NCBI GenBank assembly: GCA_910578545.1
Contig: CAJTPT010000002.1
Location: 278,254 to 342,253 of the forward strand
Reading direction: 5' to 3'
Origin: an uncultured Christensenella sp.
GTDB lineage: Bacteria > Bacillota > Clostridia > Christensenellales > Pumilibacteraceae
Length of the DNA: 64,000 nucleotides
The number at the start of each line of letters is the position of its first letter. Positions within the stretch are counted from its first letter, which is position 1. A program made the position numbers and the translations under genes. Below, piece after piece: positions 42,908-52,422 of this stretch. Under the pieces are notes generated by a model, which saw only the letters and a list, made by a program, of their open reading frames with translations, was not told where the DNA came from and did not search any database.

Positions 42908-43760
42908 TAGCCAACACCGACTGCAAGTATACTTTAAATTTATCGCCGAACTCGGGGTTGTTAAGCGCGAAGTCGACGGTTGCCGTTAACGCGCCGAACT
43001 TATCGCCCATATCGTACCGCTTTCCGTCAAACTCGTAGGCATACACCTTACCATCCTTCATCATGGAACAAATCGCGTCGGTTAGCCCTATCTCGCCGTT
43101 TACCATGGGCACAGACTGAATACGCTCGTAAATTTCAGGCGTAAGCACGTATCTGCCGAGTGCGGCGTAAAGCGACGGCGGATTGCTCTTTGGCTTTTCT
43201 ATTATGTTTTTGCACCATACGGTTTTGCCGTCCGTCTTTGTAGGCTCGATTATGCCGTACTTATCCGTTTCGGACAATGCCACCTTTTGAACGCCGAGGA
43301 CGAGCGCAGGGTTTATCGCATATGCGTCCATAAGCTGTTTTGACGCAGGAACGTCGCTCACAATAATGTCATCGCCGTTACACATGACAAAAGGCTCGTC
43401 GCGCGTAAAATCCTTTGCGCACATTACAGCGTCGCCGCTTCCGCGTGGTACGGACTGCATCCCGAATACTATCTCGGCGTTTTTACTGATTCTTCTTAGA
43501 GTTTCCAAAAGCGCGGGCTTGTTTTTGAGCGCATTTTCAAGCCGTGCGTTGGGCGTAAAATACTCTTTTATCGCATGCTTACCTTCGCCGAGAATAATCA
43601 TTATCTGTTCGACGCCGCTATCGATTAGTTCGTCGACGATATACGAAAGAACGGGCGTATCGACTATAGGTAAAATTTCCTTTGGTATTGCCTTAGTCGC
43701 AGGCAAAAATCTAGTTCCCATGCCGCCGCACGGAATAATCGCTTTGCGTATTGTGCGCAT
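42897..43760 (-). CDS. galU: UTP-glucose-1-phosphate uridylyltransferase
   Basis: GalU makes UDP-glucose from UTP and glucose-1-phosphate for surface glycans and glycolipids. The 287-residue protein has the nucleotide-binding signature IPCGGMGTRFLPATKAIPKE at 9-28, PIVDTPVLSYIVDELIDSG, the VMCNGDDIIV metal/sugar loop, and the C-terminal YEFDGKRYDMGDK typical of GalU/GtaB. Length is normal. It lies 14 bases after the zinc-ribbon gene and overlaps the amidohydrolase-like gene. Confidence 0.95.
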   Translation of the reverse strand: MRTIRKAIIPCGGMGTRFLPATKAIPKEILPIVDTPVLSYIVDELIDSGVEQIMIILGEGKHAIKEYFTPNARLENALKNKPALLETLRRISKNAEIVFGMQSVPRGSGDAVMCAKDFTRDEPFVMCNGDDIIVSDVPASKQLMDAYAINPALVLGVQKVALSETDKYGIIEPTKTDGKTVWCKNIIEKPKSNPPSLYAALGRYVLTPEIYERIQSVPMVNGEIGLTDAICSMMKDGKVYAYEFDGKRYDMGDKFGALTATVDFALNNPEFGDKFKVYLQSVLANEN

Positions 43761-43774
43761 TATTTACCTCTTAA

Positions 43775-44506
43775 TCAATCAAACAAGACTATTATTCTGT
43801 GACAGTTTTCACAGCGGAACCAACCCTGGTCGCGAAGCGAACCGTTGCCCTTTTCAGGCAGGCTTAGCCCGCAACCGCCACAGTTGAACACGTTCTTTTT
43901 GGCGTCGCCCGCCGCGGGAACGATGGGCGGAAATTTATTTTCCTCTACAAGCTTGCAATACTCGGCATAAAGCTTGGAATCGAGTTCTACACGCATTTTG
44001 TCAAGCTCTGCCTTAAGTTTGTTTATTTCGCCCTCTTTTGAGCCGACAAGCTTGGCGTGCTTTTCGCGCGCTTCGGCGTGCTTTTGCTGAGCGGCCTTGC
44101 CCGTCTTTAACGAATCGGCACGACGCGCGCAAACGGCTTTTGCCTTTTCCTCTATATCGTGCATTTTTTTATCTGCATTTTGGAACTTGGATTTTAAGCT
44201 TTCCAAACGCTTGACGCGCGCTTCGATTTCTGCCTCTGTCTCGCATTCCGCACCCTCGAGTTCGGCAAGCAAACTCTCGTTGTCCTCGATATACTTTTGA
44301 AGCTCGGCAAAAGCGTCCAAAAGTATTGCGGCTTGCTGTTCGCATTCCGCAATTGCCAGTTTGGCGTCGTTAAACGCGCGCTTGTATCTGTTCATGCTCG
44401 CAAGCGCCTCGTCGCGTTCGATAAGGCTGTTGAGCTTGCGAAGCTCGATATCCTTCTTTTGATAGTCGAGCAGCATTTTAAAGCTTTGTTTCATTTTAGC
44501 GTCCAT
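43775..44506 (-). CDS. Coiled-coil protein with C4 zinc ribbon
   Basis: A 243-residue protein of the widespread bacterial family with a long helical hairpin and a C-terminal zinc ribbon. Residues about 15-195 are almost all heptad-like coiled coil (Glu, Lys, Ala, Leu rich); the end has FNCGGCGLSLPEKG and FRCENCHRIIV, a four-cysteine ribbon. Family members are usually found next to trmK or Nif3-like genes, as here, but their role is not established; nucleic-acid binding is the common suggestion. It lies 11 bases after trmK. Confidence 0.85.
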   Translation of the reverse strand: MDAKMKQSFKMLLDYQKKDIELRKLNSLIERDEALASMNRYKRAFNDAKLAIAECEQQAAILLDAFAELQKYIEDNESLLAELEGAECETEAEIEARVKRLESLKSKFQNADKKMHDIEEKAKAVCARRADSLKTGKAAQQKHAEAREKHAKLVGSKEGEINKLKAELDKMRVELDSKLYAEYCKLVEENKFPPIVPAAGDAKKNVFNCGGCGLSLPEKGNGSLRDQGWFRCENCHRIIVLFD

Positions 44507-44517
44507 AGTTCTCTCCT

Positions 44518-45159
44518 TTATTTTACGTGGGCGTCACCGTCAGGCGCTACACCCTGCAGCCGCATTGCCGCAACTACTTGATCGAGCTTGACTTTGTTTT
44601 TATCAGCCGCCGCCGCATACGTATTGTATAGTTTTTTTAGTTGCGTCCGTAACGCCTCGGACGGAACGTCACATTCCGCGCCGAACAACATTTGCGTTTC
44701 GGACAGTTTGTTATTGCCGCCGCCCATAACGGCGCGTATGACCGCATAGAACTTGCCGCGGTCTATAATAGGAATATCACGGTCTATACCGTAACCGAGC
44801 TCGCAAAGCGTTTTGCGTAAAACGTAGTGATCTCTGTGTGGGCTGACTATAAGCGTTTTTGGTTTTACCGTCGCCGAACGAATAATATCGGCAATAAGTA
44901 TACCGCCCATGCCCGCAATTATCGCCTCGTCGCAATCGTACGCAATTCCGTCGCAACACCTAAACTCGACGTTGTTACAGCCGCCGAGCAAAGTTTTGGC
45001 TTTAAGCAGGCATTTATCGCTTACGTCCGACGCAATCACATTTTTGCACGGCACGTTTCTTGCGCAATGCTCGGCTATCCGTCCGTGATCGCACCCGACG
45101 TCCGCAATTACATCCGCCGGGATTATAAGCGATTTTATAAGGTCAAGCCGCTCGCTCAT
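44518..45159 (-). CDS. trmK: tRNA (adenine22-N1)-methyltransferase TrmK
   Basis: TrmK methylates A22 of tRNA using S-adenosylmethionine. The 213-residue protein has the cofactor motif VIADVGCDHGRIAEHCA near 18-34, ASDVSDKCLLKAK, and the catalytic-site segment EAIIAGMGGILIADII, all typical, followed by a small C-terminal coiled domain. Its ATG directly adjoins the rpoD stop. rpoD-trmK adjacency is common in Firmicutes. Confidence 0.92.
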   Translation of the reverse strand: MSERLDLIKSLIIPADVIADVGCDHGRIAEHCARNVPCKNVIASDVSDKCLLKAKTLLGGCNNVEFRCCDGIAYDCDEAIIAGMGGILIADIIRSATVKPKTLIVSPHRDHYVLRKTLCELGYGIDRDIPIIDRGKFYAVIRAVMGGGNNKLSETQMLFGAECDVPSEALRTQLKKLYNTYAAAADKNKVKLDQVVAAMRLQGVAPDGDAHVK

Positions 45160-46482
45160 TTATCTGTCTGTAAAGTCCTTCAAGCGCTTTGAGCGATTAG
45201 GATGACGAAGCTTACGAAGCGCTTTTGCCTCTATTTGCCGTATACGCTCACGGGTAACACCGAATTCCTTGCCTACGTCCTCGAGCGTGCGCGGATGCGC
45301 GTCGTCCAGTCCGTATCTCAGTCGAATAACCATTTCCTCGCGCGGTGTAAGAGTGTTAAGCACTGCGGCGAGCTGCTCGCGCAGCATACCGGATTCGGCA
45401 AAATCCTGCGGCGCCTTGGATTTTTCATCTTCCAAAAAATCGCCGAGGTGACTGTCCTCTTCCTCGCCGACGGGCATTTCTAGCGATACCGGCTCTTGAT
45501 TGATGCGCTGAATTTCCATAACGCGATCGACAGGCAATCCCATTGCTTCCGCAAGTTCTTCCGGCGTGGGGTCTCGACCGAGCTGTTGCACAAGCACGCG
45601 TGTCGTGCGGGCAAGCTTGTTTATCGTTTCCACCATGTGCACCGGGATTCTTATAGTACGGGCTTGGTCGGCTATCGCGCGGGTAATCGCCTGGCGTATC
45701 CACCATGTCGCATAAGTCGAGAATCTAAAGCCGCGCGTGTAGTCGAATTTTTCTACCGCTTTCATCAAGCCGAGGTTGCCCTCTTGTATCAAATCGAGTA
45801 ACGGCATGCCGCGTCCGACGTAGCGCTTGGCGATAGCTACGACAAGCCTGAGATTAGCCTCGGTAAGCTTGTTTTTTGCGTACTCATCGCCCTCGGACAT
45901 TCTGCGCGCGAGCTCGGCTTCCTCGTCCGCGCTGAGAAGCGGGATCTTGCCTATGTCCTTAAGGAAAACCTTGACAGAATCGTCCGCACCGACCTCTCCG
46001 CCTATAAGCGTGTCTATGCTTTTAAGTTCGGCGCTCTTAACCTGACCGTCTGTAATCTCTATATCGCTCTCGCGGATTATGCGCATGGCCTCCTCGAGCT
46101 GTTGCGCGTCCGCACCGCAATCGATAGAAAGCTTTTCGGCAATCTCAACGTTAGACAAATAAGTGCGGGTCTTGCCGAGTGCAATAAGTTTGGAAAGCAC
46201 GTTGTTCATCTTAGACGTAAGGATGGGCGCCTTTTTGCCGTCCTTAAGTATACTTATTCCGTTGTCCTCGAAATACTTAAGCGCGTAATCCATGTCGAGT
46301 GCGCACGCTTCGATAGGAACAAGCTTATCAAGCAACGTGTTGTATTCTATTCCGCCGTCAACCGCGCCGGATAGCAACTCGTCGAGCGCGCTTTTAATCG
46401 GCTCGGACGGGGCATACTCCGCTTCGGCGGGAACTTCCTCTTGAACAGGTTTCGTTTTGGCTTCCTTCTTTTTATCACTCAT
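45160..46482 (-). CDS. rpoD: Primary sigma factor RpoD (SigA)
   Basis: The housekeeping sigma factor, 440 residues. An N-terminal region of about 170 residues carries an acidic region 1.1-like part, then region 1.2 (VKVFLKDIGKIPLLSADEE), region 2 with LDLIQEGNLGLMKAVEKFDY and FSTYATWWIRQAITRAI, region 3 (RTIRIPVHMVETINKL) and region 4 with TLEDVGKEFGVTRERIRQIE. The presence of consensus TTGACA/TATAAT promoters throughout the window matches this factor. It lies 13 bases after dnaG, the classical macromolecular-synthesis arrangement. Confidence 0.97.
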   Translation of the reverse strand: MSDKKKEAKTKPVQEEVPAEAEYAPSEPIKSALDELLSGAVDGGIEYNTLLDKLVPIEACALDMDYALKYFEDNGISILKDGKKAPILTSKMNNVLSKLIALGKTRTYLSNVEIAEKLSIDCGADAQQLEEAMRIIRESDIEITDGQVKSAELKSIDTLIGGEVGADDSVKVFLKDIGKIPLLSADEEAELARRMSEGDEYAKNKLTEANLRLVVAIAKRYVGRGMPLLDLIQEGNLGLMKAVEKFDYTRGFRFSTYATWWIRQAITRAIADQARTIRIPVHMVETINKLARTTRVLVQQLGRDPTPEELAEAMGLPVDRVMEIQRINQEPVSLEMPVGEEEDSHLGDFLEDEKSKAPQDFAESGMLREQLAAVLNTLTPREEMVIRLRYGLDDAHPRTLEDVGKEFGVTRERIRQIEAKALRKLRHPNRSKRLKDFTDR

Positions 46483-46495
46483 GTGTTAAAACTCC

Positions 46496-48262
46496 TTAAC
46501 TGCGGTATTTCTTGTATTTGGCGAGCTCGGCGGTAATTGCGCCGATTCTTTCGAGATGGCTTTTGTCTTTTGTTTTTTCGTAAAGCGCGGACAATCTTTT
46601 TTTCTCTTTTTCCAGAGCGCGTCTGTACAATTCGTTTTCGACGTCCACAAACTTCTGTCTGTTGTCTCCGGGCAAGCCGCGGTAGTCGTACAGCTCTGAC
46701 AGCACCGAGTTGTCGTGCCCGAATGCAGTAAATATGTCGGACGGCTTAAAGCCTTTGTGCGACCGACACCAACCGTAAAGCTGTTGGGAAAACGCATCTG
46801 GCAATCCGCCCGTTACGTCCTTGTCGTAATCGACGTAATCTTCCGCACTTATCAAACTCGATAAAAAAAACTTTACGACATCGTCATACTTTATATCCTC
46901 AGAATCCGGCGGCGGATCATTATTCTCCGGGGGCGACGTTTTTTGTTTAACCGCATTTTTTGTAACGAAATTTGCTTGCAACTTGATTGCGTCGACCGCG
47001 AACCCCGTCTGACGGGCAATATACTCGAAATACTGTTCTTGCTCGATCGGGTTATCGAGCGACATGACAATGCTTGTTGCGCTCTCTATAGCGAACTTTG
47101 CGCGCTCGTCGGGGTCGCTTAAGTCGTACTTGGCTTTTAAAACGTCTATCTTGAACGCCGTGAGCGGAATTGCCTCGTCCAAAAGCCTTTGGTATCCCGC
47201 CGCCCCGTACTGCTTGATAACGTCGTCGGGATCGAGTTTGTCGGGTAATCGCACGACCTTAACCGTCACGCCCGCTTCCCTCAGTATGTCAAGTCCGCGA
47301 AGCATACCTTTTTGCCCTGCGGTGTCGCCGTCATAGCTGATGTAAACGAGATCGGTGTACAACTTGAGCTGTCGGGATTGCTTGGCGGTTAGCGCCGTGC
47401 CCATAGAAGCGACCGCAGTATCGAAGCCGCCCTTATGTAGTGAAATCACATCCATATACCCTTCTACCATGATAACATAGTCTATCGGGGCTTTGGTCTT
47501 GCGCTTTTTTAACAGGTTGATACCGTAAATAACGTTTGACTTGTCAAAAATATCCGTCTGCGAGCTGTTGCGATACTTGGCGAAGTTGGCATCTTTTTGA
47601 AGAGTCCGTCCGCCAAACGCCACGACGTTGTTCATATTATCTATGATGGGATACATCAAACGTTTACCGAATACGTCGTAATTCCTGCCGTCCTTATTTT
47701 CGCAAATTCCCGCCGCGTGAATCTGGTCAACGGTGTAGCCTTTTCCGACAAGATAGTTAATCATTTCGTTAAAATCCAGACTGGCGCCAAGTCCGAACCG
47801 CTTGACAAGCGCAGGTGTTATCTGCCGTTCGGCAAGATAATCGTTAAACGGCTTTGCCTGCGGCGACGACAGGTTTTCGTGATAGTGCCGCGCAGCATCG
47901 CGCATTAGGCTGTAAAGGATCTGGCGCTGTTTTCGGTCTATTCGCGGCTCGAACGAGCCCGACTTGGGCTTTGGCATTTCCATACCTGCCTGCTCAGCAA
48001 GCATTTTAAGCGCGTCAATAAACTCTATGTTTTCGATTTCCATTAGGAAAGAAATCGCGTTGCCGCTCTTTTTGCACCCGAAACAGTGAAACAACTGCTT
48101 GTCCGAAGAAATAGAGAAAGAGGGTTGTGTTTCATGGTGAAACGGACAGCACGCCCAGTGCGTGTTGCCCTTGCGCTCGACCTTGACGTACCGCGAAATA
48201 AGCGATACTATATCCGTCCTGTCAAGCACTGCGGAAATGAAATCGGAAAACTCTCTATCCAC
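46496..48262 (-). CDS. dnaG: DNA primase
   Basis: DnaG makes RNA primers for replication. The 588-residue protein has the N-terminal CHC2 zinc finger (CPFHHETQPSFSIS ... FHCFGCKKSG, about 38-66), the TOPRIM domain with IMVEGYMDVISLHKGGFD and DGDTAGQKG, and a C-terminal helical region ending AELAKYKKYRS that should bind DnaB helicase. Length is normal. It follows dgt by about 32 bases and precedes rpoD. Confidence 0.96.
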   Translation of the reverse strand: MDREFSDFISAVLDRTDIVSLISRYVKVERKGNTHWACCPFHHETQPSFSISSDKQLFHCFGCKKSGNAISFLMEIENIEFIDALKMLAEQAGMEMPKPKSGSFEPRIDRKQRQILYSLMRDAARHYHENLSSPQAKPFNDYLAERQITPALVKRFGLGASLDFNEMINYLVGKGYTVDQIHAAGICENKDGRNYDVFGKRLMYPIIDNMNNVVAFGGRTLQKDANFAKYRNSSQTDIFDKSNVIYGINLLKKRKTKAPIDYVIMVEGYMDVISLHKGGFDTAVASMGTALTAKQSRQLKLYTDLVYISYDGDTAGQKGMLRGLDILREAGVTVKVVRLPDKLDPDDVIKQYGAAGYQRLLDEAIPLTAFKIDVLKAKYDLSDPDERAKFAIESATSIVMSLDNPIEQEQYFEYIARQTGFAVDAIKLQANFVTKNAVKQKTSPPENNDPPPDSEDIKYDDVVKFFLSSLISAEDYVDYDKDVTGGLPDAFSQQLYGWCRSHKGFKPSDIFTAFGHDNSVLSELYDYRGLPGDNRQKFVDVENELYRRALEKEKKRLSALYEKTKDKSHLERIGAITAELAKYKKYRS

Positions 48263-48294
48263 AAATCTCCTGTCGGTTTAAAAAAGTTACGCCA

Positions 48295-49287
48295 TTACAG
48301 CTTTGACCAATTGCGCGGAACGGTTAGCGCTTCAAACTGCCTTACCGCATACTGATCGGACATAGTCGAAATATAGTCGCACACCCGCCGTTCTATAGGG
48401 TCGCTGTCGTAAATAAACTGCGCCGGCAACTCGCTTTCGTGATCGAGATAGTACAGATACAGATACTCGATCATCTTAATCGCCTTTTTTTCCTCTGCTT
48501 TGGCAAGCGGCGAAGTGTACACATTGTCAAACATGAACTGCCTAAGCTCGTTTGTTCCGTCTGCAAACTCAGTTGACTGCGTAATCGTATTTTTCCCATT
48601 ACTCGCACTTATTATATCGTAAATCATGGACGAAATACGTTCGCCGTGCGTATCGCCGAAAAGCTTGGTAAAACGCTTGGGGATATCATTCGCCTTTATA
48701 ACGCCGGCGCGTACGGCGTCGTCTATATCGTGATTGATATACGCTATTCGATCGGCGTAAGCTACAATCACGCCCTCGAGCGTGCATGCGCTTTGCCCAC
48801 CTGTGTGGTGGAGTATCCCGTCGCGCACCTCATACGTAAGATTCATACCATTGCCGTCGTTTTCGATACGGTCAACCATTCTAAGGCTCTGCTCGTTGTG
48901 AGCAAAGTGCGTAAACTTACCGAGCGCACGCTCGCCCGCATGACCGTAAGGCGTATGCCCGAGATCGTGTCCGAGCGCAATCGCCTCGGTTAAATCCTCG
49001 TTCATTCTAAGACACCGCGCAATCGTTCGCGCAATCTGACTGACCTCAAGCGTGTGCGTAAGGCGCGTTCTGTAATGATCGCCCTCAGGCGACAGAAAAA
49101 CCTGCGTTTTATGCTTGAGCCGTCTAAACGCTTTGCTGTGAATTATTCTATCACGGTCGCGCTGAAATTCAGTACGCATAGGACAAAACGAAATAGGACG
49201 CTCGCGACCTTTGCTGTCTTTATCCTTGCACGCGTACGGCGACAAAAATTTATCTTGGAATTCGTAATTGACCGATTTGTAATCCAT
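48295..49287 (-). CDS. dgt: Deoxyguanosinetriphosphate triphosphohydrolase-like protein
   Basis: A 330-residue HD-domain dNTP triphosphohydrolase. The pattern RRLKHKTQVF, RTRLTHTLEVSQIA, LGHDLGHTPYGHAGER (the HD metal site) and ILHHTGGQSACTLEGV is that of dGTPases. Such enzymes cleave dNTPs to nucleoside and triphosphate and help balance pools. Its position immediately before dnaG is a common Clostridia arrangement. A perfect promoter lies about 70 bases upstream, so it heads the dgt-dnaG-rpoD operon. Confidence 0.93.
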   Translation of the reverse strand: MDYKSVNYEFQDKFLSPYACKDKDSKGRERPISFCPMRTEFQRDRDRIIHSKAFRRLKHKTQVFLSPEGDHYRTRLTHTLEVSQIARTIARCLRMNEDLTEAIALGHDLGHTPYGHAGERALGKFTHFAHNEQSLRMVDRIENDGNGMNLTYEVRDGILHHTGGQSACTLEGVIVAYADRIAYINHDIDDAVRAGVIKANDIPKRFTKLFGDTHGERISSMIYDIISASNGKNTITQSTEFADGTNELRQFMFDNVYTSPLAKAEEKKAIKMIEYLYLYYLDHESELPAQFIYDSDPIERRVCDYISTMSDQYAVRQFEALTVPRNWSKL

Positions 49288-49358
49288 AACCTTACCGATT
49301 TAACAGATTTTAACAAAAAACGCTCTCCCGATATAACAATCGACAGAAAACCGAGATT

Positions 49359-49387
49359 ATTATATCAAAAAAACATATTCGTGTCAA
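49359..49387 (-). promoter_or_regulatory. Consensus promoter of the dgt-dnaG-rpoD operon
   Basis: Minus strand: TTGACA (49387-49382), 17 bases, TATAAT (49364-49359). Confidence 0.88.
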
Positions 49388-49422
49388 GTAAAGTTTATAA
49401 TTACGTATCAGTCTACGATAAG

Positions 49423-50484
49423 TTACAAAAAATCAACAAATACACTTGACCAAAGCTCGTAGCCCGTAAGGTTTAAATGCAACCCGTCGGAAACGAAAAG
49501 TCCGTCAAAACCGTGTACGTATTCCCCGCCGTTCATAAACAAAGAAACGGTATCTATATACGTAGCGCCCGACTGCATACAAAGCTTTTTGAGTAAGCCG
49601 TTAGCTCGCTTTTCCGCGCCTAAAAAGCTTTTAAAATGAATACTGGGCGAAATGGACAAAATATATATATGCGCGGTCTTGTTGTGATTGCGGATAGCTG
49701 CCACCGCCTTTTTTGCCGCATTCGCGACTGACGACGGGCTATCGTGACTGTGTATGTCGTTAAAGCCGAGATTGATTATTACGCGCTCAAACTCGATTTT
49801 GGACAGCAAATCGTCAAGGAAGTATTTGTTCCACTGCTTATACGTTGACCCGCCTATGCCGATATCGATTACGCTTTTGCCTGCCGTATCGGCGTCGAAC
49901 TTTTGCGGATAAACCGTCTGATAAAACTCGAACCAACTGTCGCCGAGCAAAACAGTTTTGCACTTTGCACCGCCCGCCAGTCGATTTAACAGATGTTGCG
50001 AACGGTGGTAGTGCGGCGGAAACTGTTTGATTTCCATTTCCGCGGTAAAACCGGGAAGTAACAAGTCGGGCGTAAACTTACCGCGCCAATTTCCGCGCAC
50101 GTCCGTCGCATAAAAATATCCTTTTATAAACGCCGCGGGATTGCCGTAGCCGTCTTTAAAATACAAAACGCCGTTGCCGAAAATCCACTCGGTCACGCGG
50201 TAGTCGTAAAACCCTACAAACTTGTACGGCACAAGTGTATCGGGCGCGTTAAAATCCGCCGCAGACATACAGCTGTTTGTAAAATCCTGTTCGCCGTAGC
50301 CGTATTTTTCATACGCGCCGTTAACGTATATAAGCGAGCCCGTATAAACGGAACCCTCGGCATAACGAACCGAGCCGAATCCTATTTGCCTATCTCGCAA
50401 TACGCCGTCCGCCGAGTCGAACGAAAAAGAAATCGGCATTGCGTTTGCGCTATCGGAATTACTAAACGTGATCGTTTTCCACAT
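49423..50484 (-). CDS. SGNH-type esterase with N-terminal beta domain
   Basis: A 353-residue protein. The second half is an SGNH/GDSL hydrolase: block I VLLGDSWFEF (Ser near 198), block II IDIGIGGSTYKQW, block III NLGFNDIHS, and block V SDGLHLNLTG with the Asp-His pair. The first ~170 residues are beta-rich, like the jelly-roll of family-2 carbohydrate esterases, so deacetylation of a sugar is a reasonable guess. There is no signal peptide, so it would be cytosolic. It has its own consensus promoter, and the dgt promoter follows it. Confidence 0.82.
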   Translation of the reverse strand: MWKTITFSNSDSANAMPISFSFDSADGVLRDRQIGFGSVRYAEGSVYTGSLIYVNGAYEKYGYGEQDFTNSCMSAADFNAPDTLVPYKFVGFYDYRVTEWIFGNGVLYFKDGYGNPAAFIKGYFYATDVRGNWRGKFTPDLLLPGFTAEMEIKQFPPHYHRSQHLLNRLAGGAKCKTVLLGDSWFEFYQTVYPQKFDADTAGKSVIDIGIGGSTYKQWNKYFLDDLLSKIEFERVIINLGFNDIHSHDSPSSVANAAKKAVAAIRNHNKTAHIYILSISPSIHFKSFLGAEKRANGLLKKLCMQSGATYIDTVSLFMNGGEYVHGFDGLFVSDGLHLNLTGYELWSSVFVDFL

Positions 50485-50506
50485 GTTTACCGTACCTCAC
50501 ATGTTG

Positions 50507-50535
50507 ATTATACGGGAATACTCGTCCGTTGTCAA
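50507..50535 (-). promoter_or_regulatory. Consensus promoter for the SGNH esterase
   Basis: Minus strand: TTGACA (50535-50530), 17 bases, TATAAT (50512-50507). Confidence 0.88.
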
Positions 50536-50568
50536 TCGTACGGCGTGCGTTACGTTTTGTTATTTATA

Positions 50569-52215
50569 TTACTCGTCAACTTCGGAAAAACACGAGCCGC
50601 CGATAAATTCGCGAAGTAGCGAGTTGCACGGCACCCACCGCTCGTCCAAATCATTAAAACATTTTAAAAACTTAATCAATCTACTTGCTGTTATGTTATG
50701 CGGACTATCCGACTTTACTTCTTGCAATGCAGGCAAGGCATACTTTTTAAGCACGCACAGCTCGTACGTCAATGCGGAATTGAACACGTAGTTACACCCC
50801 TCTTGATAAGGGTATATCCACTTAAATTCGCCCCTGCGAACACTCGGCCACATTTCGAGTGTGCGCTCCGCAGTTGCACCCCGATACTTTTTGTCGCGAA
50901 CAATTCTGCGCAACAAACGTATATCGGTAAAGCTTATCGGGTTGTGATAGTCTATGTTTATTTGGAACTGCGGCGCAATGTAAATCTTGAATTTTTGATG
51001 CTTGGGGATTCCAAAGGAAAGCTCGTCGTTAAGCGCGTGTATTCCCTCTATGATGATCGGCGTATTGTCTGAAATCTTAGTTAGCACGGTTTTTCCCGTC
51101 GTACCATTGTCAAACCCGTAATTGGGCAATTCCACTTCCTCGCCGTCGATAAGCGCTTCCATATGCTCGTTAAAAAGCTTGATGTTAAGCGCGTTTATAT
51201 CCTCGAAATCCGGCGCGCCGTCCTCATCGATTGGAATATCCTTTCTATCTTTATAGTACATATCCAACGAGATGCGCAACGGATTAATTCCGCGTGACAT
51301 AAGCTCAATTTTTAAGCGGTTGGAAAAAGTCGTTTTGCCAGAGCTCGACGGACCGGCAATGCAAATCAAGCGAATATTTTCGATATCTTCTGCAATCATT
51401 CCGCCAAGATCGTGAAGCATACCGTTATGCAACGTTTCGTTCATGTTGATAAAGTCCACCGCGTCGCTTTCCTCGACGCGTTTGTTCATCTTGGCGATTA
51501 CATCTGCATTGCAAAGCTTTGCCCATTTAAAGGCGCGCTTAAGCACTTTGGCAAATCTCGGCTCGTCCTTGAACGGAGGGATCGTACCGTTGACCTCGTA
51601 ACGCGGGTACTGTACGATAAAATGTCCGTCATACATGAATATATTAAACTGCTTTAAATACCCTGTCGACGGCGTCATATATCCGTACATATAATTTATG
51701 TAATCGCCGCACTTATAGAAGTTACAAAACTTTTCGGAACGGTACTGCACCGTATCCGCTTTATCGGGTTGGTTGGTCGACACAAAGTAATCGTATGCTT
51801 CTTCTTTTGACAGCGAAATCTTTTCAAACGGCAAATCGGCCGCAATAAGCCGCTCCATTTCCGCCTTGACGGCATTTAACATGCTTTTGTCCATGGGAAC
51901 CTTTGGTTGCATGACGGTAATCATAATAGAGCGCGATATACCGTAGCTTAGCTTTACTTGGTAATCGGGATGTAAATTATGAAAAGCCAAAGCAATAAGA
52001 TAACGCATGCTCGTTTCATACACCTTGACGGCGTCGGACGAGTTTAAATCCAATGGAATAACGTCGCAATCATAGTTTAACTCGAAGTTAAGCTCTCTCA
52101 AGCGATTGTTCACTTTGACAGCCATATAACGTTTTTCTTTGTCGTTTAACAGCTGAATGGCCGGCGTGCGTTCGTTTAATGTATGTGTTTGATTAAGAAT
52201 ATTTACGGTAAACAT
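50569..52215 (-). CDS. Nucleoside (uridine) kinase with ThrRS-like N-terminus
   Basis: A 548-residue protein of the known family in which a uridine-kinase-like P-loop domain follows a threonyl-tRNA-synthetase-like N-terminus. Residues about 1-60 form a TGS-like domain; 70-200 correspond to the synthetase second-additional/editing-like region (ALAFHNLHPDYQVKLSYGI). The kinase has Walker A GPSSSGKTTFSNRL near 287, the ISLDMYYKDRKDIP acceptor-binding segment, and PIIIEGIHALN. Two ATGs stand in a row (52218, 52215); the AGGAGG site is 3 and 6 bases before them, so 52215 is preferred. It probably phosphorylates a nucleoside; the ThrRS-like part may sense tRNA or nucleotide, which is not established. 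Confidence 0.85.
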   Translation of the reverse strand: MFTVNILNQTHTLNERTPAIQLLNDKEKRYMAVKVNNRLRELNFELNYDCDVIPLDLNSSDAVKVYETSMRYLIALAFHNLHPDYQVKLSYGISRSIMITVMQPKVPMDKSMLNAVKAEMERLIAADLPFEKISLSKEEAYDYFVSTNQPDKADTVQYRSEKFCNFYKCGDYINYMYGYMTPSTGYLKQFNIFMYDGHFIVQYPRYEVNGTIPPFKDEPRFAKVLKRAFKWAKLCNADVIAKMNKRVEESDAVDFINMNETLHNGMLHDLGGMIAEDIENIRLICIAGPSSSGKTTFSNRLKIELMSRGINPLRISLDMYYKDRKDIPIDEDGAPDFEDINALNIKLFNEHMEALIDGEEVELPNYGFDNGTTGKTVLTKISDNTPIIIEGIHALNDELSFGIPKHQKFKIYIAPQFQINIDYHNPISFTDIRLLRRIVRDKKYRGATAERTLEMWPSVRRGEFKWIYPYQEGCNYVFNSALTYELCVLKKYALPALQEVKSDSPHNITASRLIKFLKCFNDLDERWVPCNSLLREFIGGSCFSEVDE

Positions 52216-52249
52216 CATTAACCTCCTGTGTAACTTCACTTTGGAATAT

Positions 52250-52278
52250 ATATTAACATATTTTTCGGGCAAGGTCAA
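52250..52278 (-). promoter_or_regulatory. Promoter for the nucleoside kinase
   Basis: Minus strand: TTGACC (52278-52273), 17 bases, TAATAT (52255-52250) preceded by TGT, an extended -10. Confidence 0.7.
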
Positions 52279-52323
52279 TATGCCTTGCAAAATTTGTTGT
52301 CACTTTATGTCGACTTTATATCG

Positions 52324-52367
52324 ACAAAATATAAAAGGACTTTCTTATACGTATAAGCAAGGCCTTT
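52324..52367 (-). terminator. Terminator of the fatty-acid operon
   Basis: Minus strand: AAAGGCCTTGCTTATA pairs, with two mismatches, with TATAAGAAAGTCCTTT around a CG centre, then TTTTATATTTT. A second small hairpin (TGTCGA/TCGACA) follows. Confidence 0.65.
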
Positions 52368-52422
52368 AAAAATCTTTATGTTTTTACGATTTGCCAAATA
52401 TTACGCGTTCGTTAAATCAAAG